Position numbers and translations under genes: made by a program
From: an uncultured Clostridium sp.
Lineage (GTDB): Bacteria; Bacillota; Clostridia; TANB77; CAG-465
Assembly: GCA_900553785.1 (NCBI GenBank)
Contig: USES01000014.1
Location: forward strand, 1-25,453
Reading direction: 5' to 3'
Length of the DNA stretch: 25,453 bases
The notes under the pieces: model-generated
What the model saw: only the letters and a program-made list of their open reading frames with translations
What the model was told of the DNA's origin: nothing
Databases searched by the model: none
Shown: positions 13,414 through 22,136 of the stretch, piece by piece
Layout: each line of letters begins with the position of its first letter
Numbering within the stretch: the first letter of the stretch is position 1

Positions 13414-14038
13414 TATGACGGAAAAAGAAAGCGAAAGATTAGATACAATGTTAGAATTTGAAAGAGAGTTGTATTCTAAAGGAATAACTTTAATAGCTGG
13501 AGTAGACGAGGCTGGACGTGGACCTTTGTGTGGGCCTGTCGTTGCAGCAGCGGTAATATTAAATCCTAATGAAAAAATAGCTGGGGTAAATGACTCTAAA
13601 AAACTTACAGAAAAGAAACGTGAAGAATTATTTAGTGTAATAAAAGAAAAGGCTATAGCCTACTCTGTGGGAATTGTAGACGAAAAAACAATAGACGAAA
13701 TAAACATACTTGAGGCAACACGACTTGCCATGAAAAAAGCAGTAGAGGGGCTAAAAGAGGTACCAGGACATGTATTGGTAGATGCCGAAAAGCATGTACC
13801 TATAAATATACCATATACCCCTATAATAAAAGGAGATGCTAAAAGTGAAAGCATTGCTGCAGCTTCAATTATAGCAAAAGTCACAAGGGATCATATGATA
13901 AATGAACTAGATAAAAAGTATCCAGAGTATCACTTTGCAAAAAATAAAGGATATGGAACTCGTGAACATATAGCAGCAATTAAAGAACATGGACTTTGCG
14001 AAATACATAGGAAAACATTTTGTAAAAAGTTTATATAA
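13406..14038 (+). CDS. rnhB: Ribonuclease HII
   Basis: Endonuclease that cuts RNA in RNA/DNA hybrids and removes single ribonucleotides from DNA. The 210-residue protein has the catalytic signature AGVDEAGRGPLCGPV, with Asp34 and Glu35. The other two carboxylates are Asp126 (HVLVDAEK) and Asp144 (IKGDAKS), with the same spacing of 18 as in the E. coli enzyme. SIAAASIIAKVTRD and FAKNKGYGTREH follow. ATG 13406 has GGAGTG eight bases upstream and overlaps the rsmI end by eight bases. ATG 13415 is a poorer alternative. It belongs to the rsmI operon. Confidence 0.97.
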   Translation: MTNMTEKESERLDTMLEFERELYSKGITLIAGVDEAGRGPLCGPVVAAAVILNPNEKIAGVNDSKKLTEKKREELFSVIKEKAIAYSVGIVDEKTIDEINILEATRLAMKKAVEGLKEVPGHVLVDAEKHVPINIPYTPIIKGDAKSESIAAASIIAKVTRDHMINELDKKYPEYHFAKNKGYGTREHIAAIKEHGLCEIHRKTFCKKFI

Positions 14039-14050
14039 GGGGGAAAACAT

Positions 14051-15178
14051 ATGAAAAGAATAAGAGATAGAATAGTTGCAAAAGAACTAGAAAAAAGAAC
14101 TGGAAAACAAATTGAATATATAATTGATGAAGATATAATGAATTTGGAGGAACTTACTTTTATAAACGGTGAGGATGGACTAGTACCATTTAAAGATATA
14201 GAAGATTTTGAATTCTTTAATAAATTAAATGGAAACACGCATGTGTATTTTGAGGGATTTGATCTGACGAATTTGTCATTTTCATTTGCAAATAATGTCA
14301 AAAAAATAATTATTAAAAATTGTAGAATAGATGGACTATGTATAAATACTGGAAAAAATGAAAAGGGATTTCATCTTGAGCTTATCAAAGTAAGAAATGA
14401 TTCTGAAATTGAATTAGACAAACAATTTCCATCATGTACAGAACTTGTTATAATTGGAAAAGCTACAACTGAACTTACTAGAGGATATACAGTAGAAGAA
14501 ATAACTAAAAACATGAAAGAACTTGTGCCAGGGTATATGGAATTAGCACTTGATGAGCAAGCAGCTTTATTAAAGAAAAAAGGATACCTTTCAATATATC
14601 CTCAACGTATAGATATAACTGGAATAGATAAGTTGAAACTTCTTAAGAAAATAAGTTTAAGCTATATGGAAATAGATGAAATTAAATTTTCTGAAATCAC
14701 AAAGTATACTAAAGACATAAGGGCATTAGACGAAATATATTTTAGGGAATGTACATTTAATGAAGCACCAGTGTTATATAAACAACCAGTAAAAAGGCTT
14801 GTAATAAATAGCTGCTGTGTTATACGTAAAGAGTTACTTCCAAACTTTGTTCAAGTAGAGGCAATAGAGGTAATAGACACAAAAGGTGCAGAATTACCAA
14901 AACTTAATGAACCAAAATTACTTAAAGGCTTAAAGTTTGTAAATAGTGAAGTTAATCTTGCAAAGATAGCAAATGTAAAAGCACTTGAAACTTTGATAAT
15001 ACTAGAACAAGAGTTAGAAGATATAAAATTTGCTAAAAAATTAAAACACCTAAAAACACTTGTAGTAACCAAAAATATGGTTAAGGATACGAGCATATTG
15101 TCTAAACTTAAAAAGCTTGAATTTATTGAGGTTGAACAAGATAACTTAGATGCAAAATATAATGAATTGTTTAGATAG
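14051..15178 (+). CDS. Cytoplasmic protein with leucine-rich-repeat-like C-terminal half
   Basis: A 375-residue protein of unknown function. It has no signal peptide, membrane segment or catalytic motif. The N-terminal part (about 1-150) is acidic and mixed alpha/beta. From about 190 onward, irregular repeats of 20-24 residues with hydrophobic spacing (KLLKKISLSYMEID, VKRLVINSC, LLKGLKFVNSEV, ALETLIILEQELED, HLKTLVVTKNMV, KLEFIEVEQDNLD) look like degenerate leucine-rich repeats, a protein-binding fold. AAGGGGG lies just before the ATG. It starts 12 bases after rnhB and precedes the transglutaminase-like gene by 12 bases, so the pair may act together. Assignment beyond an LRR-like scaffold would be guesswork. 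Confidence 0.8.
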   Translation: MKRIRDRIVAKELEKRTGKQIEYIIDEDIMNLEELTFINGEDGLVPFKDIEDFEFFNKLNGNTHVYFEGFDLTNLSFSFANNVKKIIIKNCRIDGLCINTGKNEKGFHLELIKVRNDSEIELDKQFPSCTELVIIGKATTELTRGYTVEEITKNMKELVPGYMELALDEQAALLKKKGYLSIYPQRIDITGIDKLKLLKKISLSYMEIDEIKFSEITKYTKDIRALDEIYFRECTFNEAPVLYKQPVKRLVINSCCVIRKELLPNFVQVEAIEVIDTKGAELPKLNEPKLLKGLKFVNSEVNLAKIANVKALETLIILEQELEDIKFAKKLKHLKTLVVTKNMVKDTSILSKLKKLEFIEVEQDNLDAKYNELFR

Positions 15179-15190
15179 GTGAATGTGTAA

Positions 15191-16504
15191 ATGGACGATG
15201 TACATCAAAAGAATAATAAAAAGTTAGTATGGGTGTGTGTTGTATCTGCATTGGCATTAGTAGTGCTATCTGTGATGCTATATTTATATTTTACAAGAAA
15301 TAAAAAAGAACCATTAGATTTAGAAGTTAAAAGTGGAGTAACACTTGTTGGAACTATTAAAAGGATAGATAAGCAGTGGTATTTTATATCAGACAGGCCA
15401 CTTAATATTAAGTATACATACTTTGCAGAACAACCACAACAGTTTAATGGTATTAAAAAGATTAAAATAGCTGTAGTTGATGAGTACAACATTGATTACA
15501 CAAAGTATGAAAATAAGTATTTAGCTGTAACCGGAGAGCTTATCTTGCCACGTGGTAGTGATGAACTATATTTTTTGACATATAAATTTCAAGACGGAAA
15601 TATAGTAGGTACGCCAAGAGCAGAAAAAAAAGTAATACCTCCAAACGTTACAGAGCCATTGTATGATGAAAAAACTATACCAGATAAAGTAAAACCGAAG
15701 ATAGAAAATGGCCACTATGTGTATAACCCGTATATATTGTCTAAAGAGGCACAACAAAAATTTGGTAACGATTTTGTTGAGTTTTATATAAAATTTGTAG
15801 ATGCATATTTAAATTATGAAACTAGTATAGAATGTCCAAATACAGATTTTGGACTTGATATATGGTCAGTAGTATTTAATGAGTTTTTACTATTTAATTC
15901 AGATGCAGTGCTTAATAGTTCTGGAATTGTAGATACTAACACAAATCGCATAAGTTGGACATATTCTAGTAAGTCTCGTGAAGAGCATGAAAAGAAAATT
16001 CGTGAGTTTGAAACTAAAGTAAATGAATTTTTAAAAGGAATTACTAGTAGTCAAACTGACTTAGAAAAATCTCAAAGACTTTATCACAAATTCTGCCCTC
16101 TTATGACTTATGATTATGGTGAACTTGAAACACGTGAACACATAAATGGATATTATGCATTTGTTAAAAATAGGGGAATATGTATTACATTTTCTTCTGC
16201 GTATGCTTATCTTTTAACATCGGTAGGAGTTGAGAATACAACAGTTGGAGGAGAAACGGCTACAATACCACATGCATGGAATGTAATTACCATAAAGGGA
16301 AAGAATTATTTTGCAGATCCTACATTTGAGCTTAGCTATAATAACGGTATGGATTTTGTTTATTTTGGAATTTCAATGGAAACAAGGCTCAATTCCAAGC
16401 AAGGCTTTGATAAATCCAAAATGTATATTGGAAGATATGAAAGTGTAAGTCCAGATGAATACGAAATTTCAGATACAAATTTACAAATAATGAATTTAGA
16501 TTAA
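15191..16504 (+). CDS. Membrane-anchored transglutaminase-like protein
   Basis: A 437-residue protein with one N-terminal membrane segment (about 12-34, basic side inside), so most of the chain is probably extracellular. The C-terminal region is transglutaminase/protease-like. The Cys-His-Asp triad is visible as Cys331 (NRGICITFSSAYAYLL), His361 (IPHAWNVI) and Asp376 (YFADPTFE). Such domains hydrolyse or crosslink peptide amides; the substrate here is unknown, with cell wall peptides or surface proteins possible. The middle (about 45-180) has no recognised domain. It follows the LRR-like gene closely and is the last gene of the rsmI operon, ending at a strong terminator. Confidence 0.88.
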   Translation: MDDVHQKNNKKLVWVCVVSALALVVLSVMLYLYFTRNKKEPLDLEVKSGVTLVGTIKRIDKQWYFISDRPLNIKYTYFAEQPQQFNGIKKIKIAVVDEYNIDYTKYENKYLAVTGELILPRGSDELYFLTYKFQDGNIVGTPRAEKKVIPPNVTEPLYDEKTIPDKVKPKIENGHYVYNPYILSKEAQQKFGNDFVEFYIKFVDAYLNYETSIECPNTDFGLDIWSVVFNEFLLFNSDAVLNSSGIVDTNTNRISWTYSSKSREEHEKKIREFETKVNEFLKGITSSQTDLEKSQRLYHKFCPLMTYDYGELETREHINGYYAFVKNRGICITFSSAYAYLLTSVGVENTTVGGETATIPHAWNVITIKGKNYFADPTFELSYNNGMDFVYFGISMETRLNSKQGFDKSKMYIGRYESVSPDEYEISDTNLQIMNLD

Positions 16505-16507
16505 ATT

Positions 16508-16538
16508 TTGAGGTCACAGCTAAAAGCTGTGGCCTCAA
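16508..16538. terminator. Rho-independent terminator between convergent genes
   Basis: TTGAGGTCACAGCT (16508-16521) and AGCTGTGGCCTCAA (16525-16538) form a 14-base stem with one G-U pair and a 3-base loop, GC-rich for this genome. It lies between the transglutaminase-like gene and the minus-strand DUF4282-like gene. The plus-strand tail (TTAACATTTTTA) is T-containing; the minus-strand tail (AATTTAAT) is also AT-rich, so it may serve both. Confidence 0.9.
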
Positions 16539-16547
16539 TTAACATTT

Positions 16548-16994
16548 TTACTTGTTATTTTTTGTGTTTTTAGCTATTTCATTAGTATTTTCATATATTC
16601 CAAGGATTACTAATGAAAATTCAAATATTACTCTAAGGGTAATATTTCCAACAATTAGAGTCATTAAGAAAGCAAGGAAGCTTGTTGAAATTAAGCCAAA
16701 TGATAATAGAGTAATATATATTGCAAGTACGATGTATAATGCTTTCAAAAAGCTTGTTATGAACATCTTTTTGAATTTTACAAAGTCGTAGAACTTAGCC
16801 ATAAAACCAGTATATTTGTCTTTGTTTTTATCGCTAAATACTGTAAAATATAGGCAAATACCACCAATAATTGCAATTACTAGAGCTATAATGCTCCATA
16901 CTGTTGATGCTCCTACTACTCCAAAACCACTATCTAGATCTTCTAGGGCTGAAGTTAGGTTTGATGCATCGTCCATATAATTAATACTACGCAT
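16548..16994 (-). CDS. DUF4282-like membrane protein
   Basis: A 148-residue protein with three predicted membrane segments (about 32-53, 80-103 and 105-130). The C-terminal part, KFKKMFITSFLKALYIVL... ending LRVIFEFSLVILGIYENTNEI, resembles DUF4282 proteins, whose function is unknown. The N-terminal 30 residues are acidic and polar. The open frame extends 17 codons further, but ATG 16994 is preferred because AAGGGGGG lies just upstream and the extension resembles leader sequence. It is a single gene, convergent with the rsmI operon and divergent from the TetR gene. No convincing promoter was identified. Confidence 0.75.
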   Translation of the reverse strand: MRSINYMDDASNLTSALEDLDSGFGVVGASTVWSIIALVIAIIGGICLYFTVFSDKNKDKYTGFMAKFYDFVKFKKMFITSFLKALYIVLAIYITLLSFGLISTSFLAFLMTLIVGNITLRVIFEFSLVILGIYENTNEIAKNTKNNK

Positions 16995-17074
16995 AGTTTT
17001 TCCCCCCCTTGAAACAAGGATATCATAAGAATTTGAAAAAAACAATAAAAAATAAATAAAAAAATATATACATA

Positions 17075-17111
17075 TATTGTACTATGTGATACAATATCAC
17101 GTAGTACAATA
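17075..17111. promoter_or_regulatory. 37-base dyad, probable TetR-family operator
   Basis: TATTGTACTATGTGATA (17075-17091) and TATCACGTAGTACAATA (17095-17111) are complementary at 16 of 17 positions around a 3-base centre. The dyad sits 23 bases before the TetR ATG and downstream of the divergent gene start, the usual place for an autoregulatory operator. It contains TACAAT elements that could serve as a -10, but no convincing -35 was found. Confidence 0.8.
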
Positions 17112-17133
17112 ATATAAAAAGAAAGGAGGACAT

Positions 17134-17745
17134 ATGCCAAAGGAAGTAAAAATCACAAAGGATATGATAATAGACGCAGCATTTCAAATCGCAAGAAGTG
17201 ATGGACTAGATAAGGTAAGTAACAGAGAAATAGCACTTAGACTTAGCTGCTCAATAAGGCCAATATATTATCAGTTTAAAAACGTTGAGGAACTAAATAA
17301 AGAACTGTATTTTAAAGTTGAGAAGTATTTTTATAAATACCTTATGGATAATATGAGGGAAGATATTCCTAAGTACAAACAAGTTGGAATAAATTATATA
17401 AAATTTGCTAAAGAAGAAAAAAAGCTATTTCAAATGTTGTTTATGACTAAAACAGACTATTTACCAGATGAATTTGTATCGAGTGCAGGAAACGATTACA
17501 TGCATCTTAAGGATATAATTAGACTTAGTACAGATTTAAAAGATGAAGATATTAAAAAATTCCATATAAAAATGTGGATATTTACACATGGTATAGCATC
17601 ACTTGTTGCAAGTGATACGGTACAGTTTAGTGATAAACAGATACAGGAGCTATTATCACATGAATTTCAAGCTCTCATGTTGCTTGAGGAAAATCCAGAT
17701 AATAAATGGGTTTTAAAAACAAATGAAAAGAATAGTAATTGTTAA
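17134..17745 (+). CDS. TetR/AcrR-family transcriptional regulator
   Basis: A 203-residue DNA-binding protein. The N-terminal TetR domain spans about residues 8-56, with helix-turn-helix KVSNREIALRLSCSIRPIYY (27-46) and the family end motif YYQFKN. The C-terminal ligand-binding part (about 70-190) is helical and of the type that has no recognisable ligand signature. AAAGGAGG lies four bases before the ATG. The long dyad just upstream is the likely operator, so it probably represses itself and the downstream genes. It is the first gene of an eight-gene run; its stop is part of the ribosome-binding site of the next gene. Confidence 0.93.
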   Translation: MPKEVKITKDMIIDAAFQIARSDGLDKVSNREIALRLSCSIRPIYYQFKNVEELNKELYFKVEKYFYKYLMDNMREDIPKYKQVGINYIKFAKEEKKLFQMLFMTKTDYLPDEFVSSAGNDYMHLKDIIRLSTDLKDEDIKKFHIKMWIFTHGIASLVASDTVQFSDKQIQELLSHEFQALMLLEENPDNKWVLKTNEKNSNC

Positions 17746-17758
17746 GGAGGAAAATACA

Positions 17759-18445
17759 ATGAAACAAATAGGAAATGTAATATTAGGAGTTGTTTTAATA
17801 GCACTAGGAGTAATATTTGCTTTAAATTCAACTGGCGTAACTAACATAGACGTATTTTTTGATGGTTGGTGGACTTTGTTTATAATAGTTCCATGTGCAG
17901 TTGGACTATTTAAAGATGAAAGTAAAACAGGTAGTATAATTGGAATACTAATTGGTGTTGCCCTGCTTTTAAGCTGCCAAGGAGTTATTATGTGGGAAAC
18001 ACTTGGTAAATTAATAGTTCCAGCTATTTTAGTAATAGTTGGGGTAAGCATAATATTTAAGGACGTTATAAATCACGATGTATCAGATAAAATAACACAG
18101 TTAAACAAAAGTAAAAATTCAGAAGGTGGAATATGTGCAACATTTTCAGGTCAAGATGTAAAATTAGATGGTGACAAATTTGAAGGAACAGATGTTAACG
18201 CAATATTTGGTGGCGTGAAGTTAGATTTAACAAAAGCTATAATTGAAAAAGATATAGTAATAAATACATCTAGTATATTTGGTGGAATAGATATTTTAGT
18301 TCCAGAAGATGTTAAGGTAAAAGTTAAATCTACTGCAATATTTGGTGGTGTAGATAACAAACATAATAGTACAAATGAGGAAGAAAATGTACACACAGTA
18401 TATATAAACGCTTTATGCTTATTCGGGGGTGTAGATGTAAAATGA
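17759..18445 (+). CDS. LiaF-like membrane protein
   Basis: A 228-residue protein with four N-terminal membrane segments (about 4-22, 37-51, 57-73 and 84-101) and a C-terminal soluble domain of short beta strands. Four copies of the motif (I/L)FGG (149-152, 173-176, 194-197, 221-224) and one FSGQ (129-132) are typical of the LiaF C-terminal domain. In Bacillus, LiaF controls the LiaRS cell-envelope stress response; no liaRS is in this window. The start is ATG 17759 with AAGGAGG eight bases upstream; the longer frame from 17723 lies within the TetR gene. It overlaps the next gene by four bases (ATGA). Confidence 0.9.
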   Translation: MKQIGNVILGVVLIALGVIFALNSTGVTNIDVFFDGWWTLFIIVPCAVGLFKDESKTGSIIGILIGVALLLSCQGVIMWETLGKLIVPAILVIVGVSIIFKDVINHDVSDKITQLNKSKNSEGGICATFSGQDVKLDGDKFEGTDVNAIFGGVKLDLTKAIIEKDIVINTSSIFGGIDILVPEDVKVKVKSTAIFGGVDNKHNSTNEEENVHTVYINALCLFGGVDVK

Positions 18446-19263
18446 GTGAAGCTCAAAAGATAATTAAAATTGTGGCTATAGCATTTGCTGTGTTTTTAAT
18501 AATCAGCATAATATCTGGCATAGCAGCAGCTATTATGGGCATTACAGCTATGAAAATATTTAATAAAAACAGTGATGTAGCTATATATGAAGAAACTAGC
18601 AAAGTATGGGAAAGCAGTGAAATATCTGCATACCTTAGCATAGATATTAATGCAAGTAAACTTGTAATTAAGACAGGAGATAGATTTTTAGCAGAAACAA
18701 ATAACAAATATGTTACTTGCAAACAAGATAAAGATAAACTTGTAATTCGTGAAAAAAGTCACGTAAGTTTTGGTAAAGGAATGCAAAGCATAATAACTTT
18801 GTATATACCAGAAAATTTAAAATTCCAAAGAGTAGATATTAACACAGGAGCAGGAAGTGTAGATATAGAAAATCTAGAAACTGAAGTTTTAAATATGAAC
18901 TTTGGAGCGGGAGATGTTAATATTAAAAAGCTAGTATCAAGAAATACGGATATAGATACAGGTGCAGGAAAACTAGATATACAAAATGGAACATTAGGCG
19001 ACCTAGATTTAAGTTTAGGAGTTGGAAACTCTAATATAACAGCTAATATAAACGGCGATTCTAAAATAGGTACAGGTGTAGGAGAACTTATACTAAATTT
19101 ATTAGGGAAAAAAGAAGATTATGAAATTAAGGTAAATAAAGGTTTAGGCCAAGTTAGAGTATTTGATACCCTAGTTTCAGATGGGTCAGTAGTAGGAAGC
19201 GGCACAAATAAAATAAAACTTGACTGCGGAGTAGGAAATATTAGTGTAAATATTAGTGATTAA
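18442..19263 (+). CDS. DUF4097 beta-strand-repeat protein
   Basis: A 273-residue protein with one N-terminal membrane segment (about 8-35) and a long beta-repeat region with regular NTGAGSVDIEN, FGAGDVNIKK, DTGAGKLDIQN and LGVGNSNITA turns, the DUF4097 pattern. The fold is expected to be a parallel beta helix, probably outside the membrane. Function is unknown; the family is often found next to LiaF-like proteins and phage-shock-type genes in envelope stress operons. ATG 18442 overlaps the LiaF-like stop by four bases. The longer frame beginning at 18415 overlaps the previous gene and is rejected. Confidence 0.9.
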   Translation: MSEAQKIIKIVAIAFAVFLIISIISGIAAAIMGITAMKIFNKNSDVAIYEETSKVWESSEISAYLSIDINASKLVIKTGDRFLAETNNKYVTCKQDKDKLVIREKSHVSFGKGMQSIITLYIPENLKFQRVDINTGAGSVDIENLETEVLNMNFGAGDVNIKKLVSRNTDIDTGAGKLDIQNGTLGDLDLSLGVGNSNITANINGDSKIGTGVGELILNLLGKKEDYEIKVNKGLGQVRVFDTLVSDGSVVGSGTNKIKLDCGVGNISVNISD

Positions 19264-19296
19264 CGATTAGATGTATAGAACTAAAGGATAAGGAAA

Positions 19297-20046
19297 ATGG
19301 AAGTTAAATTTGTAAATATAACCAAAGAAAATGTTTCAACTGAACATTTAAGTTGTATAGTTAGAAAAACAAAACCACATATAGGGGTTGAAGCTAAAAG
19401 AATGTGGCTATCTAAAAAATTAAAAGATGGACATGTATTTAGAAAACTTGATGTATCATCTCCAGCATTTGTTGAATATGAGCCTTTGGAAACAGCATGG
19501 GTACCAATAGAAGGTAAAAACTATATGTATATATACTGTTTGTGGGTATCTGGTGAATTCAAAGGAAAAGGATATGGTAAAAAGTTAATTGAGTATGTAA
19601 TTTCTGATGCTAAAGCCAAGAAAAAATCTGGTGTTTGTATGCTTAACTGTAACAGACCTAAAACGTGGTTAACTAATAAAGAATTTGCTGAAAAGTATGG
19701 CTTTAAGACAGTGGATACAACAAATATGGGCTATGAGGTATTGGCTTTGTCATTTGATGGCACATATCCACATTTTACAGAAAGTGCAAAGAAAGAAGAA
19801 ATTAACTCTGATATACTTACCATTTATTATGATATGCAATGCCCATATGTTTTACCGACTATTAACATGATAAAAACTTACTGTAATGAAAATAATATTC
19901 CACTTAAATTGATAGAGATATGCAGTACAGAAGAAGCTAAAAGTATGCCATGTGCATTTAACAATTTTGCTGTATTTTACAAAGGAAAATTTGAGACGGT
20001 AAACTTGCTAGATATTGCATATTTAAAAAGGATTTTAAAGAAGTGA
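19297..20046 (+). CDS. GNAT acetyltransferase with YoaP-like C-terminal domain
   Basis: A 249-residue fusion. The N-terminal GNAT domain (about 1-155) shows the acetyl-CoA pyrophosphate loop GKGYGKK (90-96) and a C-terminal motif ending AEKYGFKTVD. The C-terminal domain (about 172-249) is thioredoxin-like, as in Bacillus YoaP. It has the segment YYDMQCPYVLP with Cys182, and a Pro-Cys (218-219) in the position of a cis-proline loop. The substrate is unknown; relatives are annotated only as N-acetyltransferases. It starts 33 bases after the DUF4097 gene, with AAGGAT/AAGGA close to the ATG, and probably belongs to the same operon. Confidence 0.88.
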   Translation: MEVKFVNITKENVSTEHLSCIVRKTKPHIGVEAKRMWLSKKLKDGHVFRKLDVSSPAFVEYEPLETAWVPIEGKNYMYIYCLWVSGEFKGKGYGKKLIEYVISDAKAKKKSGVCMLNCNRPKTWLTNKEFAEKYGFKTVDTTNMGYEVLALSFDGTYPHFTESAKKEEINSDILTIYYDMQCPYVLPTINMIKTYCNENNIPLKLIEICSTEEAKSMPCAFNNFAVFYKGKFETVNLLDIAYLKRILKK

Positions 20047-20097
20047 CATACAAGACTCTACGTTAAGTAGGTTGTCAAAAATGTATAGGGGGAAAAA

Positions 20098-21174
20098 ATG
20101 AAAAAAGTGTCAAAAGTTTTAATATGTATTTTCTGTGTATTATTTATAGCAACTATAATATATTGCTTATTTAAAGTTATACAATTAGATAAGCTTAGCA
20201 ATATGTCTTCTGAAGAAATGTTAGAAGTACTTACCAAGGAAAATAGTAATGTAAAGGTTTCTATTGGTGTGTTAAAAGACGGAAAATCTAATTTTCGTAT
20301 TTTAGGTCAAAACATGAAAGAAGAAAATGTAAGGTATGACTATGAAATAGGGTCAATATCTAAAACATTTTTAGCGCTTATGATGTCCGAGGCTATAAGT
20401 GAAGGGAAGATAAATATAGAAGATAGTATATCAAAGTATTTAGATTTAGAAAATGACATATATTATCCAACAATAAAAAGACTTTTGACACATACCTCTG
20501 GTTACAGTTCATATTATTTTGATTCCCAAATGATAGATAATAGATTATCTGGTGCAAATGATTTTTATAACATCTCAAAAGCTAAAATATTAGATAAGGT
20601 AAAAAGTGTGCATTTAAAAGATAAAGATTACAAATTTAATTACTCAAATTTTGGAATATCTGTATTAGGGCAAGTGCTAGAAAAGGTATATAATAAGGAT
20701 TATACAGCACTTATGAGTGAATATATAAAGGAAAACTTGAAGTTAGAAAATACAAGTGTAGCAACATGCAAAGGAAATCTAGATTCGTATTGGACTTGGG
20801 ATAAAGATGATGGATATATTCCAGCTGGTGCAATTATATCTAACGTATATGATATGGCAAAATATGTTGAACTCTATCTAAACAGTGATAAAAGATATGT
20901 TGCTAAAACTTACGAGCCACAAAGTCATATAGACGTGAGTAATTTTATCTATAAAAAACTTGGAATAAATATGGACGAAATTGGCATGACTTGGATAATA
21001 GATAGTAAAAACGACTTTGTATGGCACAATGGTGCAACGGGAAATTTTAATAGTTTTGTAGCATTTAACAGAGCAAAAAATATTGGTGTTGTAGTTTTAG
21101 TAAATACACCACCAAATGAGAAAATACCTTCTACTGTAATAGGTATGAAGCTAATGAAAGAACTTTGTGAATAA
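20098..21174 (+). CDS. Class C beta-lactamase-like serine hydrolase, membrane-anchored
   Basis: A 358-residue protein of the AmpC/penicillin-binding-protein-like serine hydrolase superfamily. It has an N-terminal membrane anchor or signal (about 7-27). The active site is SxxK (Ser86-Ile-Ser-Lys89, in GSISKTF). The second motif is Tyr182-Ser183-Asn184 (FNYSNFG), and the third is a His-x-Gly triad at 310-312 (WHNGATG) in place of KTG. This pattern is shared by esterases, D-aminopeptidases and carboxypeptidases, so beta-lactam resistance must not be assumed. The catalytic domain faces outside the membrane. AGGGGG lies just before the ATG. It is followed after 22 bases by the ABC transporter genes. 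Confidence 0.9.
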   Translation: MKKVSKVLICIFCVLFIATIIYCLFKVIQLDKLSNMSSEEMLEVLTKENSNVKVSIGVLKDGKSNFRILGQNMKEENVRYDYEIGSISKTFLALMMSEAISEGKINIEDSISKYLDLENDIYYPTIKRLLTHTSGYSSYYFDSQMIDNRLSGANDFYNISKAKILDKVKSVHLKDKDYKFNYSNFGISVLGQVLEKVYNKDYTALMSEYIKENLKLENTSVATCKGNLDSYWTWDKDDGYIPAGAIISNVYDMAKYVELYLNSDKRYVAKTYEPQSHIDVSNFIYKKLGINMDEIGMTWIIDSKNDFVWHNGATGNFNSFVAFNRAKNIGVVVLVNTPPNEKIPSTVIGMKLMKELCE

Positions 21175-21196
21175 TAATCGGAGGAGAGAAAAACTC

Positions 21197-22135
21197 ATGG
21201 AAAATATAATAGAAGTTAAAAACTTAACTAAAGCATATAAAGAGAAAAAAGCAGTTGATGACTTGTCTTTTGAAGTGAAAAAAGGCGAGATATTAGGACT
21301 ACTTGGACCTAATGGTAGTGGTAAATCTACTACAATAAATTGTATATTGTCCCTACTTAAATTCCAAAGTGGAAGTATTAAGATACTAGGAAAGGAAATG
21401 ACACCAGTGTCTTATGATATTAAATCTAAAATTGGAGTTATATTTCAAGAAGTGGCAGTATTTGAAGAGCTTAATGTTTATGAAAATATAGATTACTTTT
21501 GTGGACTATATATAAAAAATAAAGGATTAAGAAAAAAATATGTAGACGAGGCAATAGACTTTGCGGGCCTTAATGAATTTAAGAAGTTTTATCCAAAGCA
21601 ATTATCTGGAGGATTATTAAGAAGACTAAATATCGCATGTGGAATAGCACATAAACCTGAAATAATATTTTTGGATGAGCCAACTGTTGCAGTAGATCCT
21701 CAAAGCAGAAATAATATTTTAGATGGAATTAAATTGTTAAATAAGTCAGGCGCTACTATTGTATATACTACACATTACATGGAAGAAGTAGAAATGATTT
21801 GTGACAGAATAATAATACTAGATAAAGGTAAAATACTAGCTCAAGGTACAGCAGATGAGCTAAAGAAGATGGCAAATATAGAGGAAAAAATAACTGTAGA
21901 ATTAAATGAAAACCAAGATGTTAAATTAGATGAAATAAAAGAATTAAAGAATGTAGATAATGTATCAATAGACAGAACAACACTTGTTGTTACATATAAA
22001 AAAGGCAAAAACAACTTAGGAGATTTAATAGACTATTTAAGAGGAAACCACATTATATATAGCAAAATATTCTCAGAGCGTCCTACTTTAAACGATGTGT
22101 TTTTAGAGCTTACTGGAAAGGAATTAAGAGATTAG
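21197..22135 (+). CDS. ABC transporter ATP-binding protein
   Basis: A 312-residue ATPase of an ABC-2 exporter (NatA/DrrA type). Walker A is GPNGSGKST (37-45). The Q-loop lies in VIFQEVAVF. The signature is LSGGLLRRL, which replaces the usual LSGGQ. Walker B is IIFLDEP, and the H-loop lies in TTHYMEE. A C-terminal extension (about 225-312) is typical of drug and lantibiotic exporters. The start is ATG 21197 with GGAGGAG nine bases upstream; the in-frame ATG at 21167 lies in the hydrolase gene. It works with the two following permeases. Confidence 0.95.
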   Translation: MENIIEVKNLTKAYKEKKAVDDLSFEVKKGEILGLLGPNGSGKSTTINCILSLLKFQSGSIKILGKEMTPVSYDIKSKIGVIFQEVAVFEELNVYENIDYFCGLYIKNKGLRKKYVDEAIDFAGLNEFKKFYPKQLSGGLLRRLNIACGIAHKPEIIFLDEPTVAVDPQSRNNILDGIKLLNKSGATIVYTTHYMEEVEMICDRIIILDKGKILAQGTADELKKMANIEEKITVELNENQDVKLDEIKELKNVDNVSIDRTTLVVTYKKGKNNLGDLIDYLRGNHIIYSKIFSERPTLNDVFLELTGKELRD

Positions 22136-22136
22136 T

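Noticed and set aside
20098..21174. Beta-lactam resistance gene
   Set aside because: The SxxK and YSN motifs show the superfamily only. The third motif is HNG rather than KTG, and many members are esterases or peptidases, so resistance cannot be claimed.
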